Positions 56,197 to 62,908 of a stretch of DNA of 64,000 nucleotides are shown here, one piece after another. The position numbers were made by a program, and so were the translations under genes. This DNA is from Flavobacterium sp. (GTDB taxonomy: Bacteria > Bacteroidota > Bacteroidia > Flavobacteriales > Flavobacteriaceae). The notes below the pieces were generated by a model that saw only the letters and a list, made by a program, of their open reading frames with translations, was not told the DNA's origin and did no database searches. The stretch is taken from positions 1-64,000 of the forward strand of contig JACMLU010000022.1 of the NCBI GenBank assembly GCA_014379405.1. The letters run 5' to 3'. Position 1 is the stretch's first letter. Every line of letters starts with the position of its first letter.

Positions 56197-56282
56197 CACC
56201 GTGTTAAAGGAAAAAGATGTTTGGCTACCACTAAATATCTCTTTATTGCGTGAAATAACTGTCGTTATTTCTGTCTGCTGAA

Positions 56283-56362
56283 GCCCGGATGGCGGAATTG
56301 GTAGACGCGCTGGTCTCAAACACCTGTGGGAAACCGTGCCGGTTCGACTCCGGCTCCGGGTA
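56283..56362 (+). tRNA. tRNA-Leu (anticodon CAA)
   Basis: An 80-nt class II tRNA without encoded CCA. The acceptor arm GCCCGGA pairs with TCCGGGT (first pair G-U). The D arm contains AATTGGTAGAC, the anticodon loop is CTCAAAC with CAA as the anticodon for UUG, and the T arm GCCGG-TTCGACT-CCGGC is perfect. A long variable arm (TGGGAAACCGT) fits leucine. The anticodon stem CTGGT/ACCTG has one T-T mismatch (positions 28 and 42). Confidence 0.95.
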
Positions 56363-56364
56363 CA

Positions 56365-56393
56365 AAAGCCTCTTCGAAAGAAGAGGCTTTTTT
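56365..56393 (+). terminator. intrinsic terminator of tRNA-Leu
   Basis: AAAGCCTCTTC (56365-56375) and GAAGAGGCTTT (56380-56390) form an 11-bp stem with a GAAA loop, followed by T residues, immediately after the tRNA. Confidence 0.92.
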
Positions 56394-56418
56394 GGTTTTA
56401 TGAGATTGCTTCTTATTT

Positions 56419-57129
56419 TTAGTCTTGGTATGATGTTAATATTCCATTTTCAAAATAATAATAATCACCATCATAAACCCATTGTTCGTGCACGCCCCAT
56501 TTACCAACGGTTCTATTTATATCTTTTGGATTGCCCAAGGAAATTATTGCCATATCATCGGTCATTCCAATCCAAAACATTCCCTTTTTCAATTTGGCAT
56601 ACAATGTTTTTCCATATTTTTTAATGTTTTTGGCTTCAATGTCTGCGTATTGTTTATTTTCTTTTTTGATTTTATTCTCTTCTTTTCTTTTTGCTAATTC
56701 TTCCTCCTCTTGAAGTCTAACATAAACTAAATCAACTACTTTTTTGTTTTTTTTAATCCATATTTCGTTAACATAGCCACAAACTGAATTAATGCATACA
56801 CCAAAATATCCTTTATGATAGTCTAAAATTAAAACTTCAGTGTCTTCTTCGAAACTGAAAATTATGTCGTCCCATGAATTAGTCCCTTTTCTTAATTTTC
56901 CATTTTTAGATACAATTGCATTTAATGACGAATCCTTAACTGTCTTTAAAATCTCTTTTGATTTAATTATATTAATCTTTTTATCAATAATTGAAATAGA
57001 ATCTTTTAAAGAATTAATCTTTTCAATAAATTCTTTTCTGTTTTTTTCCAGTCTATTAATTTCAGGATTAATATTTTGTGCATTTAAAATAAAAGAATTT
57101 AAAAGTATAAGTATTAATATTTTTTTCAT
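56419..57129 (-). CDS. hypothetical secreted protein with SH3-like and SmpA/BamE-like regions
   Basis: A 236-residue exported protein that I cannot name. The signal peptide covers residues 1-17 (ending LNAQ). A coiled coil follows (about 20-60), then an SH3b-like segment (about 75-135, with VLILDYHKGYFGVCI and VCGYVNEIW), a charged helix rich in Lys and Glu (140-180), and a C-terminal part (185-236). The last part contains FWIGMTDDMAIISLGNPKDI and WVYDGDYYYFENG, similar to SmpA/BamE-type domains. It converges on tRNA-Leu, and its -7 box is at 57156-57163. Confidence 0.75.
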   Translation of the reverse strand: MKKILILILLNSFILNAQNINPEINRLEKNRKEFIEKINSLKDSISIIDKKINIIKSKEILKTVKDSSLNAIVSKNGKLRKGTNSWDDIIFSFEEDTEVLILDYHKGYFGVCINSVCGYVNEIWIKKNKKVVDLVYVRLQEEEELAKRKEENKIKKENKQYADIEAKNIKKYGKTLYAKLKKGMFWIGMTDDMAIISLGNPKDINRTVGKWGVHEQWVYDGDYYYFENGILTSYQD

Positions 57130-57155
57130 TTTTAATGAATTAGATTTAAAACAGT

Positions 57156-57163
57156 CAAATGTA
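57156..57163 (-). promoter_or_regulatory. -7 box of the hypothetical secreted protein
   Basis: The minus strand reads TACATTTG, 26 nt before the ATG at 57129. Confidence 0.45.
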
Positions 57164-57219
57164 ATCTATTAAAAATCATTTAGTTTACGGTTTCCCGTAA
57201 AGCAGGAAGTATTTTGATT

Positions 57220-57273
57220 TTAAACCTTCTTTATCACATACTTCACAATTCCCCAAATGATTAACTGGTTTTC
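57220..57273 (-). pseudogene. duplicated 3' fragment of umuD
   Basis: Read on the minus strand, 17 codons give ENQLIIWGIVKYVIKKV and a stop, identical to the UmuD C-terminus at 59033-59086 except for one residue (Thr to Lys). No other part of umuD is present. At nucleotide level 57224-57273 and 59037-59086 agree at 47 of 50 positions. It is joined directly to a broken XRE regulator gene. Confidence 0.88.
57224..57273 (+). repeat. left 50-bp direct repeat flanking the Hip module
   Basis: 47 of 50 bases match 59037-59086 in the same orientation. The two copies bracket 1763 bp holding an XRE remnant, the operators and the three Hip-type genes. The sequence is the 3' end of umuD. Confidence 0.88.
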
Positions 57274-57394
57274 AACTTTCGGTCAATTGCAAACTCATTC
57301 CCAGCGCATTGATAATTTGCACAAAATTGGAGATTTGCAAATCGGTTTTGCCTTGTTCGATTTTGGCAATGTAGACACACTCTTTGCCAGAAAA
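57272..57394 (-). pseudogene. C-terminal remnant of an XRE-family regulator
   Basis: Forty sense codons and a stop remain in frame, without a start codon and closed upstream by an in-frame stop. The peptide includes YIAKIEQGKTDLQISNF and IINALGMSLQL, the recognition-helix end and last helices of a Cro/C1-type HTH domain. It differs from the intact HTH gene at 57572, so it is not a copy of it. Its end is fused to the umuD fragment. It may be the residue of an older antitoxin or regulator gene. Confidence 0.75.
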
Positions 57395-57408
57395 TCAATT
57401 CTTTAAAA

Positions 57409-57424
57409 TACCGTTATGACAGTA
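57409..57424 (+). promoter_or_regulatory. operator-like palindrome O1 of the Hip module
   Basis: TACCGTTATGACAGTA, an imperfect 16-bp palindrome of form TACYG-N6-CRGTA. Its start lies 71 bp before that of O2. Confidence 0.65.
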
Positions 57425-57479
57425 AAAAACAAAATTCTATCTGCTTTTCCTGCCAGTATTCTGTAATTTTCATATTATT

Positions 57480-57495
57480 TACCGTCATAACGGTA
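57480..57495 (+). promoter_or_regulatory. operator-like palindrome O2 of the Hip module
   Basis: TACCGTCATAACGGTA has perfect TACCGT/ACGGTA arms, extended by TT and AA on either side. It lies just upstream of a near -7 box (CATATTTG, 57536-57543). Confidence 0.75.
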
Positions 57496-57551
57496 AAAAA
57501 TAGCATTTTTAATGTAAAAATGCCAAAGCAAAACACATATTTGTTTATTTT

Positions 57552-57567
57552 TACTGCTAAAACGGTA
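57552..57567 (+). promoter_or_regulatory. operator-like palindrome O3 of the Hip module
   Basis: TACTGCTAAAACGGTA starts 72 bp after O2 and ends 4 nt before the first ATG of the module. A bound repressor here would cover the transcription start. Confidence 0.65.
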
Positions 57568-57571
57568 AAGT

Positions 57572-57781
57572 ATGAATGATTTTGATTTAGGTCTCTTCAT
57601 AAAAGAGCATCGTAAAGTAGCAGGATTAACACAATTAGAATTGGCTAATCTAGCGGGAGTAGGAAAGACTACCGTTTTTGATATTGAGAAAAATAAAGAA
57701 ACGGTTCGTTGGAGTACTCTTTTGGCGATATTGAAAGTATTGAATATTGAAGTGCAATTTAAAAGTCCAATCCATAAATAA
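57572..57781 (+). CDS. HipB-like XRE antitoxin
   Basis: A 69-residue helix-turn-helix protein of the XRE family (LTQLELANLAGVGKTTVFDIE, about residues 19-39), matching the size of the DNA-binding antitoxin HipB. HipB proteins bind operators in their own promoter and neutralise or sequester the HipA kinase; three palindromes just upstream suit this. Its stop overlaps the next start as TAATG. It lacks a long C-terminal tail. Confidence 0.88.
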   Translation: MNDFDLGLFIKEHRKVAGLTQLELANLAGVGKTTVFDIEKNKETVRWSTLLAILKVLNIEVQFKSPIHK

Positions 57782-58098
57782 TGATGAGAAAAGCAATACT
57801 ATTTGTTCACAATAAAAGAGCTGGACTATTGATGGAATACAATACTGGCGGGTATCAATTAACCTATGACGACAATTATGAGGGAGAACCCGTGTCATTG
57901 ACTATGCCATTGACTGTCAAGAATTATTCATTTTCTAAATTCCCTTCTTTTTTTGAAGGCTTACTGCCAGAAGGAATAATGCTTGAAGGACTTTTGAAAA
58001 TCGGTAAAATTGATAAAAATGATTATTTTTCCCAACTGGTGGCTACAGGAAATGATTTGGTAGGAGCAGTAACTGTAAAAGAATGGAAAGATGAATAG
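57781..58098 (+). CDS. HipA N-terminal subdomain protein (HipS-like)
   Basis: A 105-residue protein equal to the N-subdomain-1 of HipA (couple_hipA), made as a separate polypeptide. The motifs VHNKRAGLLMEYNTGGY, SLTMPLTVK and PSFFEGLLPEG are those of the HipA N-terminus. In E. coli HipBST the equivalent HipS, not HipB, is the antitoxin that blocks the HipT kinase, so the same may apply here. It overlaps its neighbours by 1 and 8 nt, so the three are made together. A second ATG three bases later is an alternative start. Confidence 0.88.
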   Translation: MMRKAILFVHNKRAGLLMEYNTGGYQLTYDDNYEGEPVSLTMPLTVKNYSFSKFPSFFEGLLPEGIMLEGLLKIGKIDKNDYFSQLVATGNDLVGAVTVKEWKDE

Positions 58099-59014
58099 AT
58101 GCCCGATAACATACGAATTATGTGGCAGTGAAAGATACAGTGAAAAAGGACTTCGACTGATTGCTCCTAAACTTACCACATTAAATGATTTACCATTTAC
58201 TGCAGCTGAACAAAGACAAGAAGCGGCCAATCGGGCGAATAAATTGTCTATTCAAGGCGTTCAGCCCAAATTAAGTGCTGTTATTTCGGTTGTGAATCAA
58301 CAGTTTGAAATTGTGGACCAGTTTGGCAACTATATTATCAAACCTCAAAATGATATTTTTCCAGAATTACCCGAAAATGAAGATGTAACGATGAAAATGG
58401 CCAAAATTTATGGACTTGAGGTTCCTTTTCACGGATTGGTTTATTCCAAGGATGGCAGTCTTTCTTATTTTATCAAACGATTTGACCGATACAGCAAAGG
58501 AAAAAAATATGCCACGGAGGATTTTGCACAATTGTCCGGTAATTCAAGAGACACGAAGTATGATTACACAATGGAAAAATTGGTCAAAGTAATTGACGAA
58601 TTCTGCACCTTTCCTGCCATAGCCAAAGCCGATTTCTTTAAACGCATTTTATTTTGTTTTATAACCGGGAATGAAGATATGCACCTAAAGAATTTTTCAG
58701 TAATTACAAAAGCTGGAAAAACAACCTTGGCTCCAGTTTATGATTTTTTGAATTCTTCCATTTCCATTAAAAACCCGCAGGAGGAATTGGCCCTATCTCT
58801 CAAAGGTAAAAAGAGTAATTTCAAGTCAACGGAATTGATAGATTATTACGCAAAAGAGCGTTTAGCGCTTAATGACAAAACAATTGACATCATTTTATCG
58901 GATATGAATAAAAGTGTGTCTAAATGGTCGGAGTTAGTAGAAATATCTTTTTTGTCAGATGTTATGAAAGAAAAATATCTGAAGTTGATGGAAAATAGAA
59001 TTAGGAGATTTTAA
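58091..59014 (+). CDS. HipA-family serine/threonine kinase toxin (HipT-like)
   Basis: A 307-residue HipA kinase core lacking the N-terminal subdomain, which is encoded by the preceding gene. The Gly-rich loop is KLSIQGVQPKLS (Ser53-Ile-Gln-Gly), the autophosphorylation loop position of this family. Lys84 is in YIIKP. The catalytic Asp196 and Asn201 lie in GNEDMHLKNFS and the metal-binding Asp218 in LAPVYDFLN. All residues needed for kinase activity appear intact. HipA phosphorylates GltX and HipT phosphorylates TrpS; the target here is unknown. It converges on umuD with an 18-nt gap. Confidence 0.9.
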   Translation: MNRCPITYELCGSERYSEKGLRLIAPKLTTLNDLPFTAAEQRQEAANRANKLSIQGVQPKLSAVISVVNQQFEIVDQFGNYIIKPQNDIFPELPENEDVTMKMAKIYGLEVPFHGLVYSKDGSLSYFIKRFDRYSKGKKYATEDFAQLSGNSRDTKYDYTMEKLVKVIDEFCTFPAIAKADFFKRILFCFITGNEDMHLKNFSVITKAGKTTLAPVYDFLNSSISIKNPQEELALSLKGKKSNFKSTELIDYYAKERLALNDKTIDIILSDMNKSVSKWSELVEISFLSDVMKEKYLKLMENRIRRF

Positions 59015-59032
59015 AATAATTTAAAACTTGTT

Positions 59033-59473
59033 TCACACCTTCTTTATCACATAAGTCACAATTCCCCAAATGATTAATTGGTTTTCTTCGGTGACTTTTA
59101 TGGGAGGATAATTGGGGTTTTCGGGCATCAGGTACAAGCAGTCTTTTTCGAGTTGGATGCGTTTCACGGTAAATTCGCCGTCGATAAAACAAATGGCAAT
59201 TTTGTTGTTTTGTGGTTCCAGACTTCGGTCCACGACCAAAACATCTTTGTCGTTGATGCCGGCGTCAATCATCGAGTTGCCCTTGACTTTGATGTAGAAA
59301 GTCGCCAAAGGATTTTCGCTTAATTCCTTGTTCAAATCGATGCCGTTTTCCATAAAATCGGCCGCAGGCGAGGGAAATCCTGCCGAAACGCCTTCTTTTA
59401 TGAAAGGAATTCGGAGTTCGCTTTCAAAATTAGGTTTGAAAAAAGATAATTTTTGGTCTTTGTTTAGGGACAT
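59033..59473 (-). CDS. umuD: UmuD-type S24 peptidase (DNA polymerase V subunit)
   Basis: UmuD cleaves itself to UmuD', which activates the UmuC translesion polymerase in the SOS response. The 146 residues contain the self-cleavage site Ala-Gly in GVSAGFPSPAAD (about 26-37), the catalytic Ser in KGNSMIDAGI and Lys in FTVKRIQL. The ATG at 59473 lies inside the last codons of umuC, so translation is coupled. umuD is here downstream of umuC. Its 3' end forms the right 50-bp repeat of the Hip region. Confidence 0.93.
   Translation of the reverse strand: MSLNKDQKLSFFKPNFESELRIPFIKEGVSAGFPSPAADFMENGIDLNKELSENPLATFYIKVKGNSMIDAGINDKDVLVVDRSLEPQNNKIAICFIDGEFTVKRIQLEKDCLYLMPENPNYPPIKVTEENQLIIWGIVTYVIKKV
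59037..59086 (+). repeat. right 50-bp direct repeat, inside the 3' end of umuD
   Basis: The counterpart of 57224-57273, same orientation, three differences. It contains the last codons of the intact umuD but not its stop codon. Confidence 0.88.
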
Positions 59474-60738
59474 CGTATTTCGAGAATATCGTTGAATTTC
59501 GTGGTGTATTTGGGTGAAAGATGATTTTGGTTCATATTCCAAGTGAGATTTAAATTTTGGGTGGCCAATTTTACTTTTTTGTCGCCCATTTTGGTGTTCA
59601 GTTTATCCATTGCTTGCATCAAAGCCAGATGTTTTGGGTTTTCTTCATCGAACAATTGAAATTGTTTTCGGTTTTCGTCAATCAATTCGGTTACGATTAC
59701 GCCTGCTTTCTTGAATTTTATGTTTTCGTTTCCTTTGTGCAATTTTTTCAATATGTCGATGGCCGTGTTCGAAATGGTCAGCGTCGAATTGGTCGCAAAA
59801 GGCAACGTAACCGCCATATTAAAATAATATTTCGAAGTTTGAATGCTGTGTTTGTCAATGACCAACATCACAATAATCGTGTGGCAGCAAGATTTTTGAT
59901 TTCGCAATTTCTCGGCACAAACCGAGGCAAAAGTCGCCACGCGCTCTCTTAATAAATCGAAATCGGCGATTTGTTTGGGAAAACTTCGGGTAATGGAAAT
60001 ACTTTTCTTTTGGTCAGGAATGGGTTCTAAGTCCAAAACCGATTTTCCTTCTAGTTCATATTTCAATCGCATTCCTACAACGCCCATTTCTCGCCTGATC
60101 CAAGCTTCGTGTTGCGGCTGGATAAAATCGAGAGCAGTTTTGATGTTTTTTAGCTTCATTTTTTTGTTCATTCGGTAGCCAATGCCCCAAACGTCTTCAA
60201 TCTTGGTCCATTTCAGGGCTTTGATGCGTTTTTCTTCGGAGTCGATTACGTAAACACCTTGAGTTCTATCTTGGAATTTCTTGGCAATTTTGTTGGCGAC
60301 TTTTGACAATGCCTTGGTTTCGGCAAAGCCAATGCACACCGGAATTCCGACCCATTTCTGTACTCGGGTTTTCATTTGGACACCATAATTATGGTAATCT
60401 GGGATATTCAACCCATCAAAATTCAGGAAGGCTTCGTCGATGCTGTAAATTTCCAGATTGGGAGTGAATTGGTTTAAAATTGCCATTACCCGATTGCTCA
60501 AATCGCCATACAGCGGATAATTGGAAGAAAACAATTGGACATTTTTTTCTTTGACCAATTCCTTGATTTGAAAAGCCGGAGCACCCATTGGAACGCCCAC
60601 AGCCTTGGCTTCGTTGCTTCTGGAAATCACGCAGCCGTCGTTGTTGGATAATATCGCAACGGGTTTTCCGTTGAATTTCGGTTGAAAAACACGTTCGCAG
60701 GAAGCGTAAAAATTATTGCAATCGACTAAAGCATACAT
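59464..60738 (-). CDS. umuC: Y-family DNA polymerase V catalytic subunit
   Basis: UmuC copies past damaged bases with low fidelity. The 424 residues start MYALVDCNNFYASCERVF with the first catalytic Asp, then ILSNNDGCVISRS and the second catalytic pair in YSIDEAFLNF (near residue 100). HhH-like and little-finger domains follow, ending in the UmuC-specific C-terminus with SPKYTTKFNDIL. The stop overlaps the umuD start. No obvious SOS box was found in the 284-nt upstream gap, which holds no other feature I recognise. Confidence 0.96.
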   Translation of the reverse strand: MYALVDCNNFYASCERVFQPKFNGKPVAILSNNDGCVISRSNEAKAVGVPMGAPAFQIKELVKEKNVQLFSSNYPLYGDLSNRVMAILNQFTPNLEIYSIDEAFLNFDGLNIPDYHNYGVQMKTRVQKWVGIPVCIGFAETKALSKVANKIAKKFQDRTQGVYVIDSEEKRIKALKWTKIEDVWGIGYRMNKKMKLKNIKTALDFIQPQHEAWIRREMGVVGMRLKYELEGKSVLDLEPIPDQKKSISITRSFPKQIADFDLLRERVATFASVCAEKLRNQKSCCHTIIVMLVIDKHSIQTSKYYFNMAVTLPFATNSTLTISNTAIDILKKLHKGNENIKFKKAGVIVTELIDENRKQFQLFDEENPKHLALMQAMDKLNTKMGDKKVKLATQNLNLTWNMNQNHLSPKYTTKFNDILEIRCP

Positions 60739-61022
60739 TTTGTAAAATTACTCAATAGCCGCTTATGGAAGTGTGGATGAAAAGTTAATTTTTGAGATTG
60801 TTGATAAGAAGTTTTGTAATGGTTTCTGCCTGTTTTGGTGGTTTTGGAAAGAATTTCGATGTAGTTAATGAATTATTTTAAGGTTATAGGCTTAAAATAA
60901 ATTTTGTTTTTTCAGGGTATACCCTTAATTTTTTCACTGATATTTTTATATCAAAGCCGTTAAATTGGCAGACTAGAATGAATTTCGAGTATTAATTGAA
61001 TTTGCCCAATCATAAAATCAAT

Positions 61023-61739
61023 TTAATCACATCCATTAATATCGCAACTATTCTCAGTTGTTGTGTTTACCAAAGTTATTTTCGAATCGAATTGTCCTTC
61101 TTGCCACACTTTTTCCAGCGTTTCTAAAAAAGCCGTTGCGGGTTGTGCGCCGGAAATAGCATATTTATTGTCGAAAACAAAAAAGGGAACGCCTTGAACG
61201 CCTATGGCATTGGCTTGTTGAATGTCTTGTTTTACCTCTTCGGTGTAAGTATTGGAATGTAATACTTGATTAACAGCTTCGGCTTCGAGACCTACTTCAA
61301 TCCCCAGTTGGCTTAATGTATCCAAATTGTTTAAATCTTCGCCGTCGGTCAAATAGGCTTTGAATAGCAATTCTTCCAATTCATTGGCGAGATTGTGTTT
61401 TTTTGCCAAATGTAGCAATCGATGGGCGTTGTGGGAATTGGCCATAACCGCTTTTTCGAAATGAAAATCCAGTCCCGCTGTTTTTGCATTTTGGGTCATG
61501 TTATCGACCATAGTTTGTGCCCAATCGGTGTCTTTTCGATACTTTTCGGCCAAGTGTTCGATTAGATTATCATCCGGAGAAGGAATGAAACCGGCATCCA
61601 ACTGAAAACTTTTCCATTCAATGACAACGGCTTCTTTATGTTCGAATTGGCTTAAAGCCTCTTCGATTCTTCTTTTTCCGATATAACAAAACGGACACAT
61701 GATATCCGACCAAATCTGCACTTTCAATTTATTTTCCAT
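61023..61739 (-). CDS. DsbA family oxidoreductase, FrnE type
   Basis: A 238-residue thioredoxin-fold protein of the 2-hydroxychromene-2-carboxylate isomerase/FrnE group. The redox motif CPFC follows VQIWSDIMCPFCYIGKRRI at the N-terminus, and the late QGVPFFVFDNKYAISGAQ is the family cis-Pro region. It has no signal peptide, so it is cytoplasmic. The C-terminus ends SCDINGCD, adding two Cys. The ATG at 61739 is preferred because the -7 box at 61781-61788 leaves a suitable leader; an in-frame ATG at 61766 gives a poorer match. Confidence 0.9.
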   Translation of the reverse strand: MENKLKVQIWSDIMCPFCYIGKRRIEEALSQFEHKEAVVIEWKSFQLDAGFIPSPDDNLIEHLAEKYRKDTDWAQTMVDNMTQNAKTAGLDFHFEKAVMANSHNAHRLLHLAKKHNLANELEELLFKAYLTDGEDLNNLDTLSQLGIEVGLEAEAVNQVLHSNTYTEEVKQDIQQANAIGVQGVPFFVFDNKYAISGAQPATAFLETLEKVWQEGQFDSKITLVNTTTENSCDINGCD

Positions 61740-61780
61740 TTGTGATTCCTTTTTTGACTTTACCAATTGATTTTGTGTTG

Positions 61781-61788
61781 CAAAAATA
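61781..61788 (-). promoter_or_regulatory. -7 box of the FrnE-type gene
   Basis: The minus strand reads TATTTTTG, matching TAnnTTTG, 42 nt before the ATG at 61739. Confidence 0.4.
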
Positions 61789-61855
61789 AACCATTCTAGT
61801 TTTGGCTGTTTTTAATTTAGGTTTTTATTGGGAAAGGTTTTTTTTGATTATTTAT

Positions 61856-61899
61856 GTCAGTCGGAGACTGACTAATGCATCCTCAAAGTCGGAGACTTT
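61856..61899. repeat. twin mini-hairpins with a shared GTCGGAGAC core
   Basis: GTCAG-TCGGAGA-CTGAC (61856-61872) and AAAGTC-GGA-GACTTT (61885-61899) share the 9-nt word GTCGGAGAC but have different outer arms. They lie in the 454-nt gap before the secreted repeat protein, which otherwise holds only AT-rich DNA and the promoter at 62102. Confidence 0.55.
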
Positions 61900-62101
61900 T
61901 CGGAGCATTTTTTAAAAAGAGTGATTTTTTATTGGTCAAAATCCCAAAAAAGGAAATAATACACAATTTGGTTTTAGTTAAAGAACAGCCAAATTTCAGA
62001 TATTTACAAAATTATTTTATTATTTAAAATACTGAAAATAAGATATTTAAATATTTATTGTTCTTCGATCGTTTAAAAATACGAAACCCAGATTCAAATC
62101 T

Positions 62102-62118
62102 TTGGCACGCTACTTGGA
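62102..62118 (+). promoter_or_regulatory. sigma-54-type promoter (-24/-12)
   Basis: TTGGCACGCTACTTGGA fits the sigma-54 consensus YTGGCACGRNNNTTGCW except that the -12 GC is GG. GG at 62104-62105 and TTG ending at 62116 have the correct 10-nt separation. It lies 76 nt before the ATG. No TAnnTTTG box competes with it. Confidence 0.55.
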
Positions 62119-62193
62119 TATGCCTAATCAAATTAGTAAAAAAGCGAAAGCCGAAAAGCTCACGAGTAGGCAAACAAACAAAATATAAATATC

Positions 62194-62829
62194 ATGAAAA
62201 AAATTACCCTTTTAGTAGCTAGTATTTTCCTAATGGGAGGTATTGTAGCCAATGCAGCAGATAGAGACCATAGAAGATCTCCTGTTGATTTTAGAAATGC
62301 CGATCCAATTGTATTTACGGAAAGAGGCGTTGAATTTTACATATTTCCTGATGGACAATTTGATTTTAATACGCGTCCTTCCAATGGCGAAGTGTATTAT
62401 AAATCAGGAAGAAGAAATGTTGAAAACAGATCTTATGGGAAACACGGAAATTTTCAAGACAGGAATTATGGTGTAAAAGTAGAACACGACAATAGAGGTC
62501 AAGTAAGACGTGTTGGAAATGTAATGATCAACTACGATGCTAATGGCAGAGTTAAACGAGTAGGTTCTGTTTATATGGGGTACAACCGTTATGCTTTAGA
62601 TCGAGTAGGTGGTTTACAAATTATCTACAACCGTCGTGGTCAAATTGTTGATTTTGTTGGAGCCGTAAAAGGCGGTAGAGCATACCAATACACTCAAAAC
62701 AACAATGATTACAACGATCATAATTATGATTATGTCCAAAATTCGAATGATGATGACAACACCTATTACAGAACGAATGGAGGAAAACCCAAAGTAACAG
62801 GAAGTTTGGATATCCGAATAAATAATTAA
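62194..62829 (+). CDS. secreted protein with tandem 16-residue repeats
   Basis: A 211-residue exported protein that I do not recognise. The signal peptide ends IVANA (residue about 21). Residues 93-156 are four units of about 16 residues, each of the form aromatic-[DN]-x-x-G-x-V-x-R-V-G, for example VMINYDANGRVKRVGS and LQIIYNRRGQIVDFVG, suggesting a small beta-repeat fold like YD repeats. A C-terminal Asn/Asp/Tyr-rich tail follows (165-195). It seems to be driven by a sigma-54-type promoter and ends in a terminator. Location periplasmic or surface; function unknown. Confidence 0.75.
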   Translation: MKKITLLVASIFLMGGIVANAADRDHRRSPVDFRNADPIVFTERGVEFYIFPDGQFDFNTRPSNGEVYYKSGRRNVENRSYGKHGNFQDRNYGVKVEHDNRGQVRRVGNVMINYDANGRVKRVGSVYMGYNRYALDRVGGLQIIYNRRGQIVDFVGAVKGGRAYQYTQNNNDYNDHNYDYVQNSNDDDNTYYRTNGGKPKVTGSLDIRINN

Positions 62830-62856
62830 GGTTAGTTATAATAGTTTGTTGAAAAT

Positions 62857-62889
62857 TCCCGTTGGTATTCGTATCAGCGGGATTTTTTT
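62857..62889 (+). terminator. intrinsic terminator of the secreted repeat protein gene
   Basis: TCCCGTTG (62857-62864) pairs with CAGCGGGA (62875-62882) with one G-U pair, followed by seven T residues. Confidence 0.82.
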
Positions 62890-62908
62890 ATACGGTATCG
62901 ACATTCAT

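Noticed and set aside
56289..56624. Open frame beginning inside tRNA-Leu
   Set aside because: It runs through the tRNA and its terminator and opposes a convincing secreted-protein gene.
57572..59014. HipA gene broken by a frameshift into two pieces
   Set aside because: The small protein and the kinase each have a proper start, overlap by 8 nt, and match the known separate HipS and HipT proteins in length, so a natural split is more likely than an error.
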